DNA of 8,699 bases from Candidatus Atribacteria bacterium (lineage in GTDB: Bacteria > Atribacterota > Atribacteria > Atribacterales > Atribacteraceae). Made by a program: the position numbers and the translations under genes. This document shows, piece by piece, positions 1 through 6,490 of the stretch (its first letter is position 1; every line of letters starts with the position of its first letter). Where the stretch lies: the NCBI GenBank assembly GCA_018056205.1, contig JAGPGC010000037.1:1-8699 (forward strand). Direction: 5' to 3'. The notes beneath the pieces were generated by a model. The model saw only the letters and a program-made list of their open reading frames with translations. It made no database searches and was not told the DNA's origin.

Positions 1-2
1 TT

Positions 3-563
3 ACCAAACAGCTTATAAGTATGGTTTCTCATTCACGTTTCAACCATTCAATACGGGTTGCTCAAGAAGCCAGGCGACTCGCTTTTCGTTTTGGTGAAGA
101 TCCGGAAAGTTTATATATAACAGGCCTTCTTCACGATTCGGCTCGAGCTCTCTCTTACCAAGAGATGATTGGTTATCTCCCCCCTTATTTTCTTCCAATT
201 GGTTTTTCTATTCCAGCTATCTTTCATGCTTTTGCTGGTCCTCGATTTATTGTTGAGCAATTTGGTATTACCGATTATTCTATTCTTCGAGCAGTAGGTT
301 GGCATGCCACAGCCTGTGAAGATATGAGCAACTTTGATAAAATACTATTTATTGCTGATTTAACCGAAGGTGGACGTCGATTCCGAGAAAGTGATACAAT
401 TCGAAAAGCTTTGCATATTGGGCTTGAAGCAGCTTATATTAAAACTTTAGAAATAAAGATGAATTATTTACTCTCGGCGAAAAAGATAATCTATCCAGTC
501 AGCTTGGAGGCTTGGAACAAAACTATTCGAACTTACATCGGGGAAACGAATGGAAAGACGTAA
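3..563 (+). CDS. yqeK: YqeK-like HD-domain bis(5'-nucleosyl)-tetraphosphatase, 5' end cut off
   Basis: Cytoplasmic HD-superfamily metal-dependent phosphohydrolase; YqeK members hydrolyse Ap4A symmetrically to two ADP (family knowledge). Counting from the first in-window ATG (base 21), the visible residues are H9 (FNHS), the HD pair H38-D39 in GLLHDSAR, H69 (FHAF), H95 (GWHATA) and D113 (FIADLTEGGRR), in the order expected for the YqeK metal site. The frame is open back to the window edge, no Shine-Dalgarno precedes the ATG at 21, and YqeK proteins normally carry about 15-20 residues before the RF.HS segment. The true start is therefore probably upstream and this entry is a 5' partial. It overlaps the LCP gene by 14 bases. 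In many Firmicutes the gene follows nadD, which would lie just outside the window. Confidence 0.87.
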   Translation, partial: TKQLISMVSHSRFNHSIRVAQEARRLAFRFGEDPESLYITGLLHDSARALSYQEMIGYLPPYFLPIGFSIPAIFHAFAGPRFIVEQFGITDYSILRAVGWHATACEDMSNFDKILFIADLTEGGRRFRESDTIRKALHIGLEAAYIKTLEIKMNYLLSAKKIIYPVSLEAWNKTIRTYIGETNGKT

Positions 564-1455
564 AAGAAAAAAAAGTCATAAATATATTTATTTAGCTATT
601 GGATTTATTATAGGTGGGATACTTTTTTTTGGCTTTCACAATCATAATATTCGCAATAAATTGGTGCAAACCGTTATGGGTTATACTCAACCAGAAAGCA
701 CTATCATTTTAGTGGTTGGACAAGATAGTATCAAGCCCTTACGAAGCGACACTATAATTTTACTTGGTTTGAACACCAAAAGCGAAGAAATTCTTTTATT
801 TTCCATTCCCCGTGATACTCGAATTGAAGTACCAGGAAATGGTTTTGATAAAATTAATCATTCCTATGCTAAAGGTGGTATTGAACTGCTCAAAGAAACT
901 ATTGAAAAGAATTTAGACATCAACGTTCCTCATACTGTTGAAATAGATTATCAGGGATTTGAGAAAGTAATCAATCTACTAGGTGGTGTAGAAATTAATG
1001 TTGAAAGTGATATGAAATATACCGATGAAGCTCAGGATCTAGTGATTAATATTTCAGCAGGAAAGCAACGCTTGAAAGGCGATAAAGCTCTACAATATGT
1101 TCGCTACCGTAATGATAAGTTAGGAGATATTGGTCGGATTAAAAGGCAGCAAGAATTTCTTCAAGCTTTATTTAATGAAGTGAATAATCCTGTTAACCTT
1201 CCTAAAATGCCGCAAATAATCCAGGAACTTCGTCAGGCTTTGGTGACCGATTTTTCCAATGAAGAATTGATTAATTTAGGTCTTTGGTATAAGGATTTAG
1301 AGGAAAGAGTAATGATAACCAATTTGATGCCTGGGGAAGCAACATATATAAAGGGGGTAAGCTATTGGGAACCAGATTTAGATACTGCAAAAAAGTTAAT
1401 TTCCGAATTTTTTCTCAGGGAGAAAATAGTCAAGGAACAGTCTAATGAATCCTAA
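550..1455 (+). CDS. LytR-CpsA-Psr (LCP) family cell-wall polymer ligase
   Basis: LCP proteins are membrane-anchored, outward-facing phosphotransferases that attach undecaprenyl-linked glycopolymers (teichoic acid, capsule or similar) to peptidoglycan (family knowledge). The 301-residue product has a short basic N-terminus (MERRKRKK), one membrane segment at about 12-29, and the LCP domain from about 50 to 215. Hallmarks are RSDT at 65-68, SIPRDT at 85-90, KINHSYAKGG at 101-110, YVRYR at 183-187 and GDIGRIKRQQEF at 192-203; the arginines and aspartates in these motifs bind the pyrophosphate and metal. The ATG lies inside the end of yqeK and is preceded by a GGGGA-type ribosome-binding site at a good distance, so translation is probably coupled. 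The C-terminus overlaps rsfS by 11 bases. A peptidoglycan-containing cell is implied; the polymer is unknown. Confidence 0.92.
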   Translation: MERRKRKKSHKYIYLAIGFIIGGILFFGFHNHNIRNKLVQTVMGYTQPESTIILVVGQDSIKPLRSDTIILLGLNTKSEEILLFSIPRDTRIEVPGNGFDKINHSYAKGGIELLKETIEKNLDINVPHTVEIDYQGFEKVINLLGGVEINVESDMKYTDEAQDLVINISAGKQRLKGDKALQYVRYRNDKLGDIGRIKRQQEFLQALFNEVNNPVNLPKMPQIIQELRQALVTDFSNEELINLGLWYKDLEERVMITNLMPGEATYIKGVSYWEPDLDTAKKLISEFFLREKIVKEQSNES

Positions 1456-1819
1456 AGAAAAATGTCAGGTGATTTTGGAAGTTGCTGATGAAAAAAAGAT
1501 GCAGGATGTTGTAGTCCTTGATCTTAGAGATATTTTTCCGGTAGCTGATTATTGGGTAATTGGTAGTGCTACGACTTTTATTCAAACCAAGGCTATTGCT
1601 GAAGAAATTAAAAAAAACCTTGATTTCCATTCAGTTCAGCCCTTTCATATCGAGGGATTTGATGTTGGAGATTGGATTCTTATGGATTACGGGGATGTTA
1701 TCATCCATATTTTTCGTGAGGAAGAAAGACAATATTATCAATTAGAAAAATTATGGAGAAACGCCCGTTTGGTTTATTCAAAAGAATTACAGATTAATAA
1801 AATAAATGATTTAGATTGA
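1445..1819 (+). CDS. rsfS: Ribosomal silencing factor RsfS (Iojap/DUF143 family)
   Basis: RsfS binds ribosomal protein L14 on the 50S subunit and blocks 30S joining, reducing translation under starvation (family knowledge). The 124-residue length is typical. Visible family motifs are VVVLDLRD at 22-29, ADYWVIGSA at 34-42, EGFDVGDWILMDYGDVIIHIF at 70-90 and REEERQYYQLEKLW at 91-104; the DYGD..IHIF and YYQLE.LW blocks are diagnostic. The ATG overlaps the end of the LCP gene and is preceded by AAGGA within that gene. The trio yqeK-LCP-rsfS is a common cluster in Firmicutes, so all three are probably co-transcribed from a promoter upstream of the window. The -35 box of the metK promoter overlaps the end of this gene, and no hairpin-plus-T-run terminator is visible after it. 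Confidence 0.95.
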   Translation: MNPKEKCQVILEVADEKKMQDVVVLDLRDIFPVADYWVIGSATTFIQTKAIAEEIKKNLDFHSVQPFHIEGFDVGDWILMDYGDVIIHIFREEERQYYQLEKLWRNARLVYSKELQINKINDLD

Positions 1820-1845
1820 CATCTTACTGAATAATGTGTTATTTT
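1816..1845 (+). promoter_or_regulatory. Extended -10 sigma-A-type promoter for metK-ahcY
   Basis: A perfect -35 box TTGACA lies at 1816-1821 and overlaps the rsfS TGA stop (1817-1819). An 18-base spacer follows, ending in TG at 1837-1838, one base, then the -10 box TATTTT at 1840-1845 (TGn extended -10). Transcription would start near 1852, giving a leader of about 140 bases before the metK ATG. The layout matches the promoter after dnaB (TTGACA, 18 bases, TGn, TATTAT), which supports both calls. Confidence 0.7.
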
Positions 1846-1862
1846 ACCTGTTCGAGTTCGGC

Positions 1863-1985
1863 TCATACTAAGGATTTAAATGCTTAGGAGAGGATTGATT
1901 GGTCTAAACCTAAGAATGAGATACCTTGAGGAAGGTATTGAACAAGTCCTTATTTTCAAAATACATTTAAGTATGAAAAGGGAGG
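1863..1985 (+). promoter_or_regulatory. Structured metK 5' leader, candidate cis-regulatory RNA
   Basis: Hand folding gives several paired elements. A long-range helix P1 pairs TCATACT (1863-1869) with AGTATGA (1970-1976) and continues as TAAATG (1877-1882) with CATTTA (1964-1969), leaving a 5' bulge AAGGATT at 1870-1876. P2 is CTTAGG 1883-1888 with CCTAAG 1909-1914 and is contiguous with P1. P3 is ATACCTT 1921-1927 with AAGGTAT 1932-1938 around a GAGG loop. The P1 bulge can pair with TCCTT at 1947-1951, which would form a pseudoknot. Alternatively, 1947-1950 with 1980-1983 plus 1953-1957 with 1975-1979 would mask the Shine-Dalgarno (GGGAGG 1980-1985) and break the outer part of P1. Mutually exclusive folds next to the ribosome-binding site are typical of a translational switch. 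I do not see the SAM-I, SAM-II, SAM-III or SAH consensus. Ligand and function are inferred only from the downstream genes. Confidence 0.5.
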
Positions 1986-1992
1986 TCAAGAA

Positions 1993-3189
1993 ATGCCAGG
2001 GAAAAAGTACCAATTAACTTCGGAATCAGTGACTGAAGGCCATCCCGATAAAATGGCGGATCAGATTTCAGATGCCATCCTGGATGCAATTTATGAACAA
2101 GATACCAAAGGTCGAGTTGCCGTCGAAACTTTAGTAGCCACTGGTTTGGTTATGATTGCAGGCCAGATCAGTACTTCTTGTTATGTAGATATACCACGGG
2201 TAGCAAGAGAAACTATCCGTGAAATCGGATATACTCGGGCTAAATTTGGGTTTGATTATGCGACTTGTTCAGTTCTCACAGCCATCGACGAACAATCACC
2301 GGATATTGCTTTAGGAGTTAATAAATGTCTTGAATCGAAATTAGGCGAAGAAAATGAAGATGAAGAACTTTCCATAGGAGCTGGCGATCAGGGATTAATG
2401 TTTGGGTATGCTACCAACGAAACTTTAGAAATGCTTCCATTCCCCATAGCTATAGCCCATCGTTTGGCCTATCGTTTAGCTGAAGTAAGAAAAAAAGGGA
2501 TTTTTTCTTACTTACGACCTGATGGGAAAACCCAAGTAACGGTTAATTATGTTGATGGAGTACCCCAAAATATCGATACAATTATCATTGCAGCTCAGCA
2601 TCATCCAGATGTTAGCCATCAAACCATTGAAAATAACCTTATCGAAGGGGTTATCCGACCAGTGATTCCTGCCGAATATATCAATAGTCAGACTCGTTTT
2701 TTAATCAATCCAACCGGGCGTTTTGTTGTCGGAGGACCTCAAGGAGATACCGGATTAACCGGTAGAAAAATTATTGTCGATACCTATGGTGGAATTAGTC
2801 GTCATGGAGGTGGATGTTTCTCTGGGAAAGATCCAACCAAAGTAGACCGCTCGGCAAGTTATGCCGCCCGCTATATAGCTAAAAATATTGTAGCAGCAGG
2901 CCTTGCCGACCGATGTGAAATCCAGATTGCTTATGCCATTGGCGTGGCAAAACCGGTTTCAATTTCTGTGGATACTTTCGGAACTGGTAGAATTTCCGAT
3001 GAAGAAACCTTAGATATTATAAAAAAGATTTTTGACCTCCGACCCGGAGCAATTATTCGCGACCTGCGCCTGCGAAGACCAATCTATCGGAAAACTGCTG
3101 CTTATGGTCATTTTGGGCGAAATGATCCCGACTTTACCTGGGAAATGACGGATAAGGTGGAGATCATTCAGGATTTGGCTGGGATGTGA
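1993..3189 (+). CDS. metK: S-adenosylmethionine synthetase (methionine adenosyltransferase)
   Basis: Makes S-adenosylmethionine from methionine and ATP, releasing phosphate and pyrophosphate; a cytoplasmic homotetramer needing Mg2+ and K+ (family knowledge). The 398 residues form the usual three-domain bacterial enzyme. Visible motifs are [12 protein letters not shown] at 9-20 with catalytic H17, the ATP-binding hexapeptide GAGDQG at 129-134, the P-loop-like [17 protein letters not shown] at 272-288, and AYAIGVAKP at 313-321. GGGCFSGKD has Cys where most bacterial enzymes have Ala; this looks like tolerated variation, not inactivation. The start is set by GGAGG at 1981-1985, seven bases before the ATG. 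It is the first gene of a two-gene unit with ahcY, 12 bases downstream, and has its own promoter and structured leader. Confidence 0.98.
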   Translation: MPGKKYQLTSESVTEGHPDKMADQISDAILDAIYEQDTKGRVAVETLVATGLVMIAGQISTSCYVDIPRVARETIREIGYTRAKFGFDYATCSVLTAIDEQSPDIALGVNKCLESKLGEENEDEELSIGAGDQGLMFGYATNETLEMLPFPIAIAHRLAYRLAEVRKKGIFSYLRPDGKTQVTVNYVDGVPQNIDTIIIAAQHHPDVSHQTIENNLIEGVIRPVIPAEYINSQTRFLINPTGRFVVGGPQGDTGLTGRKIIVDTYGGISRHGGGCFSGKDPTKVDRSASYAARYIAKNIVAAGLADRCEIQIAYAIGVAKPVSISVDTFGTGRISDEETLDIIKKIFDLRPGAIIRDLRLRRPIYRKTAAYGHFGRNDPDFTWEMTDKVEIIQDLAGM

Positions 3190-3201
3190 GAGGAGACGAA
3201 G

Positions 3202-4458
3202 ATGGAATATCATATTAAAGACTTAGGATTAGCCCCGGCTGGTAGGAAAAAAATTGAATGGGTTGGCCGTGAAATGCCAGTCCTGGCAGGGATAACCTCC
3301 GAGTGGAAGCAAGAAAAGCCACTGGAAGGGATCCAAATTGGTGCTTGTTTACATGTAACTTCGGAAACTGCTGTTCTTATGATAACCCTGAAAGAAGGGG
3401 GAGCGCAGGTTGCCCTTTGCGCTTCCAATCCCCTCAGCACTCAAGATGAAGTGGCAGCATCTTTGGTAAAAGACTTTGGAATCAAGGTATTTGCTATATG
3501 TGGAGAAGATCGTGAAACCTATTATCAGCATATTGAGAAAGTTTTAGAGACCAATCCCCAAATTACCATGGATGATGGTGCCGATCTAGTTTCAACCCTT
3601 CATCAAAAAGGAGGGTCCCAAATTTCCCAAGTTATGGGTGGAACTGAAGAGACTACTACCGGTGTGGTACGATTAAAAAGCCTGGCAAGAGCTGGACAGC
3701 TTCGTTATCCGATAATAGCCGTCAACGATGCTGATACCAAACATCTTTTTGATAACCGCTATGGAACCGGTCAAAGTACCTTAGAAGGAATACTACGAGC
3801 TACCCATATCCTTTTGAGTGGGAAAAAGGTTGTGGTGGTTGGATATGGATGGTGCGGACGGGGAATTGCTTTACGTGCCCGAGGAATGGGAGCAAGGATA
3901 GGTGTGGTTGAAGTTGACCCGATAAAAGCTTTGGAAGCCTTAATGGATGGCTATGAAGTGATGCCCATGTTGGAGGCTGCTGCTTGGGGAGATCTGTTCA
4001 TTACTGTTACTGGTAATATTTCAGTGATACGTAAAGAACACTTTTTACAGATGAAGGATGGTGCTATTCTTTCTAATTCTGGTCATTTTAATGTGGAAAT
4101 CGATCGTAATGATTTAGAATCAGTTAGTGTGAACCGAAGGGAAGTTCAACCTTTGGTTGAAGAGTTTACTCTATCCAACAGGAAAAAACTCTATTTATTA
4201 GCAGAAGGACGGTTGGTCAATCTGGCTTGTGCAGAAGGCCATCCTCCCACGGTTATGGATATGAGTTTTGCCAATCAAGCTATGTCGGTAAGATATTTAA
4301 AAGAGCAGGTATCCACGCTTAAGAATCAAGTGTATAAAGTTCCCGAGGACCTTGACGTGAAGGTAGCTCGTTTAAAATTATCTTCTTTATCTATAAATAT
4401 TGAGGAACTTACTCCTCGGCAAAAGAAATATCTGGCTTCGTGGGAGGAGGGGACATAA
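3202..4458 (+). CDS. ahcY: Adenosylhomocysteinase (SAH hydrolase), short archaeal/Thermotoga type
   Basis: Reversibly cleaves S-adenosylhomocysteine, the product of SAM-dependent methylation, to adenosine and homocysteine using bound NAD+ (family knowledge). Visible elements in 418 residues are CLHVTSETAVL at 49-59, DDGADL at 124-129, EETTTG at 149-154, VNDADTKHLFDNRYGTGQST at 174-193 (catalytic K180 and D184 by analogy), the NAD-binding GYGWCGRG at 214-221, GHFNVEID at 294-301 (H295), and LAEGRLVNLACAEGHP at 333-348. NRYGTGQST replaces the YGCRES segment of the eukaryote/proteobacterial enzyme, and the protein ends in LTPRQKKYLASWEEGT without the Lys/Tyr tail of that form. Both traits mark the short archaeal/Thermotoga type. 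Some archaeal relatives act on S-inosylhomocysteine, so substrate is inferred. The site GAGGAG lies just after the metK stop; co-transcription with metK is likely. Confidence 0.95.
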   Translation: MEYHIKDLGLAPAGRKKIEWVGREMPVLAGITSEWKQEKPLEGIQIGACLHVTSETAVLMITLKEGGAQVALCASNPLSTQDEVAASLVKDFGIKVFAICGEDRETYYQHIEKVLETNPQITMDDGADLVSTLHQKGGSQISQVMGGTEETTTGVVRLKSLARAGQLRYPIIAVNDADTKHLFDNRYGTGQSTLEGILRATHILLSGKKVVVVGYGWCGRGIALRARGMGARIGVVEVDPIKALEALMDGYEVMPMLEAAAWGDLFITVTGNISVIRKEHFLQMKDGAILSNSGHFNVEIDRNDLESVSVNRREVQPLVEEFTLSNRKKLYLLAEGRLVNLACAEGHPPTVMDMSFANQAMSVRYLKEQVSTLKNQVYKVPEDLDVKVARLKLSSLSINIEELTPRQKKYLASWEEGT

Positions 4459-4508
4459 GTTTTTATAGTAAATAAGTAGAACCAAATAGCATTATCAATT
4501 GAGAGATT

Positions 4509-4557
4509 TTTCCCTGTTTCGTCTTAAATGAGATGAAACCAAACGACCGAAGGGAGG
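4509..4557 (+). promoter_or_regulatory. rpsF leader, probable S6:S18 autoregulatory RNA motif
   Basis: P2 is a hairpin of nine pairs, GTTTCGTCT 4516-4524 with AGATGAAAC 4531-4539 (one G-U), loop TAAATG. It stacks directly on P1, TCCCT 4511-4515 with AGGGA 4551-4555, leaving a one-sided 3' bulge at 4540-4550 that contains ACCGA (CCG at 4547-4549). A two-stem hairpin with a CCG-bearing bulge is the reported recognition element for the S6:S18 protein complex in rpsF leaders of many bacteria. The 3' strand of P1 is the Shine-Dalgarno itself (AGGGAGG, 4551-4557), so S6:S18 binding would plausibly block translation of the operon. The fold was done by eye. Confidence 0.65.
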
Positions 4558-4564
4558 ACAACTA

Positions 4565-4960
4565 ATGAATCAATATGAGTTAGGAATGGTTCTTCGATCA
4601 ACTTTGACCGAAGAAGAGGTAAACGGAGTAGTAGAAAATATAAAAGCTCGGATTACCGAGCTCGGTGGAGAATGCACCGGAACCAATTTGTGGGGAAAGA
4701 GACGTCTTGCTTATCCTATTCGCAAACAAACAGATGGAATTTATGTGTTTCTCAACTTCAACCTTCCCCCCCCATCAGTTAAAGAATTAGTTAGAACTGT
4801 TCAATTTACCGATTCAGTTCTGCGCCATATTCTAGTGAAAATTGAAAAGAAGGCTTCCCGGAAAGATAAAAAACCAATAGAAGCTCATATTATTGAAAGC
4901 AGTACTAAACCTCAAACTATAGAGTTGGAAGCTTCTGACTCTGGAAACAACGATGTTTAG
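4565..4960 (+). CDS. rpsF: Small ribosomal subunit protein bS6
   Basis: S6 binds the central domain of 16S rRNA together with S18 on the 30S platform. The 131 residues start with the family's YELGMVLRSTLTEEEV block (4-19), followed by WGKRRLAYPIRKQTDGIYVFLNF (43-65) and VLRHILVKIEKK (85-96); the ferredoxin-like fold ends near residue 96. The remaining 35 residues are a hydrophilic, low-complexity C-terminal extension, longer than in minimal S6 but not unusual. The start is supported by AGGGAGG seven bases upstream. A run of eight C bases encodes Pro68-Pro70 and is a likely place for sequencing indels, though the frame is intact here. First gene of rpsF-ssb-rpsR-DUF2232, probably self-regulated through its leader; overlaps ssb by eight bases. 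Confidence 0.97.
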   Translation: MNQYELGMVLRSTLTEEEVNGVVENIKARITELGGECTGTNLWGKRRLAYPIRKQTDGIYVFLNFNLPPPSVKELVRTVQFTDSVLRHILVKIEKKASRKDKKPIEAHIIESSTKPQTIELEASDSGNNDV

Positions 4961-5282
4961 ACTCCATCTGAATCGGATTATCTTAATAGGTCAAGTTACT
5001 GAGAAACCAATACTTCGTTATGTTCCCAGTGGTAATCCGATTTGTTCTTTTTCGATTCAAGTATTAAGAGAAAATCTAAATACCGCCAGTGCGGATGAAG
5101 AGTATGATGTATTTCCGGTTGTTGCCTGGAAAGAACAAGCTCTATACTGTAGTCAGTCAATCGAAAAAGGAAGCTGGGTTTATGGTGAGGGCGCTTTACA
5201 AATTCGTACTTTTGGTGAAGCAAGCCAGAAAAAAACTGCTGTTGAAGTGATTCTAAAAGATATTTTTCGTCTTCAACAATAA
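4953..5282 (+). CDS. Single-stranded DNA-binding protein family, short form lacking the acidic C-terminal tail
   Basis: An OB-fold ssDNA-binding protein of the SSB family. Visible in 109 residues: LNRIILIGQVTEKPILRYVPSG at 6-27 (equivalent to LNRVILIGRLT.DPELRYTPSG), SFSIQV at 32-37, FPVVAWKEQA at 54-63 with the stacking aromatic W59, YGEGALQIRTF at 77-87, and a final strand at 96-107. The protein stops right after the OB fold: the Gly/Pro/Gln-rich linker and acidic DDxPF tip that recruit replication and repair partners are absent. Canonical SSBs are about 140-180 residues. The position between rpsF and rpsR is where Firmicutes put ssb and Proteobacteria put priB, a tailless SSB relative. It may be an accessory or PriB-like protein, or the sole SSB with other partner contacts; the window cannot decide. 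The start lies inside the rpsF end, suggesting coupled translation. Confidence 0.88.
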   Translation: MFRLHLNRIILIGQVTEKPILRYVPSGNPICSFSIQVLRENLNTASADEEYDVFPVVAWKEQALYCSQSIEKGSWVYGEGALQIRTFGEASQKKTAVEVILKDIFRLQQ

Positions 5283-5295
5283 AGAAGGATTTAAA

Positions 5296-5322
5296 ATGAT
5301 AAGAAAGGATAGATACCGATGA
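5296..5322 (+). other. Possible eight-codon leader ORF overlapping the rpsR start
   Basis: Between ssb and rpsR an ATG at 5296 has its own strong upstream site (AGAAGGA, 5283-5289) and encodes MIRKDRYR before a TGA at 5320-5322 that overlaps the rpsR ATG (5319-5321) as ATGA. Such an arrangement can couple translation of the downstream gene. The ORF is too short to exclude chance, and rpsR also has its own AAGGA site at about 5305-5309. Confidence 0.2.
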
Positions 5323-5564
5323 AAACTGAAAGAGATTCAGGAAAAAGGTTTTTTAGACGTGCAAGAAAGAAAAATTGTATATTCTGTGTTGAAAAAGGCC
5401 CAATTGATTATAAAGATGTCAATCGTTTGGGGCGTTTTGTTAGTGAGAGAGGAAAAATTGTTCCAAAAAGAGTGACCAGCGTTTGCGCAAAACATCAGCG
5501 TGAGCTTTCCATAGCCATCAAAAGAGCTCGGGAAATTGGTTTACTTCCCTATTCCTTAGATTAA
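5319..5564 (+). CDS. rpsR: Small ribosomal subunit protein bS18, cysteine-containing (zinc-type) form
   Basis: S18 pairs with S6 on the 30S platform. The 81-residue protein shows [19 protein letters not shown] at 29-47, [15 protein letters not shown] at 49-63 and [13 protein letters not shown] at 66-78, which are diagnostic. It carries C20-x2-C23 (CIFC) and C56-x2-H59 (CAKH), the four-ligand pattern of zinc-binding S18; many bacteria have zinc-free paralogues lacking it. An AAGGA site precedes the ATG by about nine bases. It is the third gene of the rpsF operon, 36 bases after ssb, consistent with joint control of S6 and S18 through the rpsF leader. Confidence 0.97.
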   Translation: MKTERDSGKRFFRRARKKNCIFCVEKGPIDYKDVNRLGRFVSERGKIVPKRVTSVCAKHQRELSIAIKRAREIGLLPYSLD

Positions 5565-5584
5565 GTTAATATTATTAATAAGAG

Positions 5585-6490
5585 ATGAGAAGACTCAAAC
5601 CCACTGTTGAAGGAGCTTTCTTAGCTGCTTTAACGGTTGTTTTATATTTATCGAGTGTTTATATACCACTAGCTGGTTTCTTTTTAAGTTTTTTTTGTCC
5701 ATTGCCAGTATTATTTTTAGTAGTTCGCTGGGATTTAAGAACTGGTATACTTGCAGCTGGAGTAGCTACTATCTTAGTGGCTTTTACTGGTTTGATTCCA
5801 GCTCTCATTTGTGTAAGTTATACCCTTATTGGGATTTTTTTGGGATATGCCATAAAAAAGAAATATTCTTTTTTTGAAGTAATTGGTTTTGGCGGCTTGG
5901 TGTCTCTTTTGTCCAAAATTTTATTAATCGGTTTTGCGCTCTTAATTACTGGAATCAATCCAATCGCCGAAAACCTTCAAATTATGGAAGAGACTTTTGA
6001 GAAGACTTCACAAATGTTTGGAGGGATTGGTAAGGAAAATTTTCAACAAATAGTAACCTTAATAAACCTCGCTCTTCCAGCAATATTGGTGGTGGCTTCC
6101 ATCTTTGATACCACTATTAATTTCTTTTTAGGTTCCTGGGTTGGAAAGAGAATCGGAATTCCTTTCCCCGAATATCCAGCATTTCGAAACTGGAAATTCC
6201 CGGTATCGGTTTTTTGGATGTTTGTCTTGAGTTGGGTGTTTGTGCTGTTTGGTGGCGAAACTATTTATGGAAGGATAGGCCTTAACTTACAAATTGTCAC
6301 TCAATCTCTTTTTATTGTTCAAGGAGTAGCCATTGTCTATTTTTTTCTAAGTCGCTATATTAAATCTCGTGGAATAAAAATATTTATACTTTTATTGGTG
6401 GTATTCCAACCAATTTTTAGTACCATATTAAGCTGGCTGGGGGTTCTCGATACCTGGTTTGATTTTAGGAAAATAAGCTTTCGGCAATGA
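5585..6490 (+). CDS. DUF2232 (YybS-like) polytopic membrane protein
   Basis: A multi-pass inner-membrane protein of unknown biochemical function. The 301 residues contain about eight or nine hydrophobic segments, roughly at 9-27, 30-48, 54-70, 72-90, 98-122, 156-184, 205-223, 234-256 and 264-286, with a soluble loop at about 124-155. Features that place it in DUF2232 are the W-K-F-P segment before the seventh helix (203-206), the NLQIVTQSLFIVQGVAIVYFFLSR region (234-257), and the terminal LGVLDTWFDFRK (285-296). In Bacillus the yybS gene also lies between rpsR and rplI. The start has only a weak AAGAG site, 20 bases after the rpsR stop, so coupling to rpsR translation is likely. The Bacillus-type neighbour gdpP (yybT) is not found downstream; a non-coding gap lies there instead. 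Family call fairly secure, function not known. Confidence 0.85.
   Translation: MRRLKPTVEGAFLAALTVVLYLSSVYIPLAGFFLSFFCPLPVLFLVVRWDLRTGILAAGVATILVAFTGLIPALICVSYTLIGIFLGYAIKKKYSFFEVIGFGGLVSLLSKILLIGFALLITGINPIAENLQIMEETFEKTSQMFGGIGKENFQQIVTLINLALPAILVVASIFDTTINFFLGSWVGKRIGIPFPEYPAFRNWKFPVSVFWMFVLSWVFVLFGGETIYGRIGLNLQIVTQSLFIVQGVAIVYFFLSRYIKSRGIKIFILLLVVFQPIFSTILSWLGVLDTWFDFRKISFRQ

Noticed and set aside
1863..1976. Known SAM-I (S-box) riboswitch before metK
   Set aside because: The conserved S-box core (GGCCC..TGAAACC and GCAACC segments) is absent, so only an unnamed structured leader is reported.
3010..3440. Minus-strand open frames across the metK/ahcY junction
   Set aside because: They lie wholly opposite strongly conserved coding sequence, resemble no family and lack ribosome-binding sites; they are shadows of the real genes.
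4410..4468. CTCCTC...GAGGAG pairing at the end of ahcY followed by TTTTT, a possible terminator
   Set aside because: The loop is about 26 bases, a six-base bulge interrupts the outer pairs, and the T-run is not adjacent to the stem. Too weak to call.
4465..4495. TATAGT (4465-4470) and CATTAT (4490-4495) as -10 boxes for rpsF
   Set aside because: Neither has a recognisable -35 box at 16-18 bases or a TGn extension.
4765..4772. C8 run in rpsF as a programmed frameshift site
   Set aside because: The frame is intact through conserved S6 sequence on both sides, and no downstream stimulatory structure or overlapping frame supports recoding.
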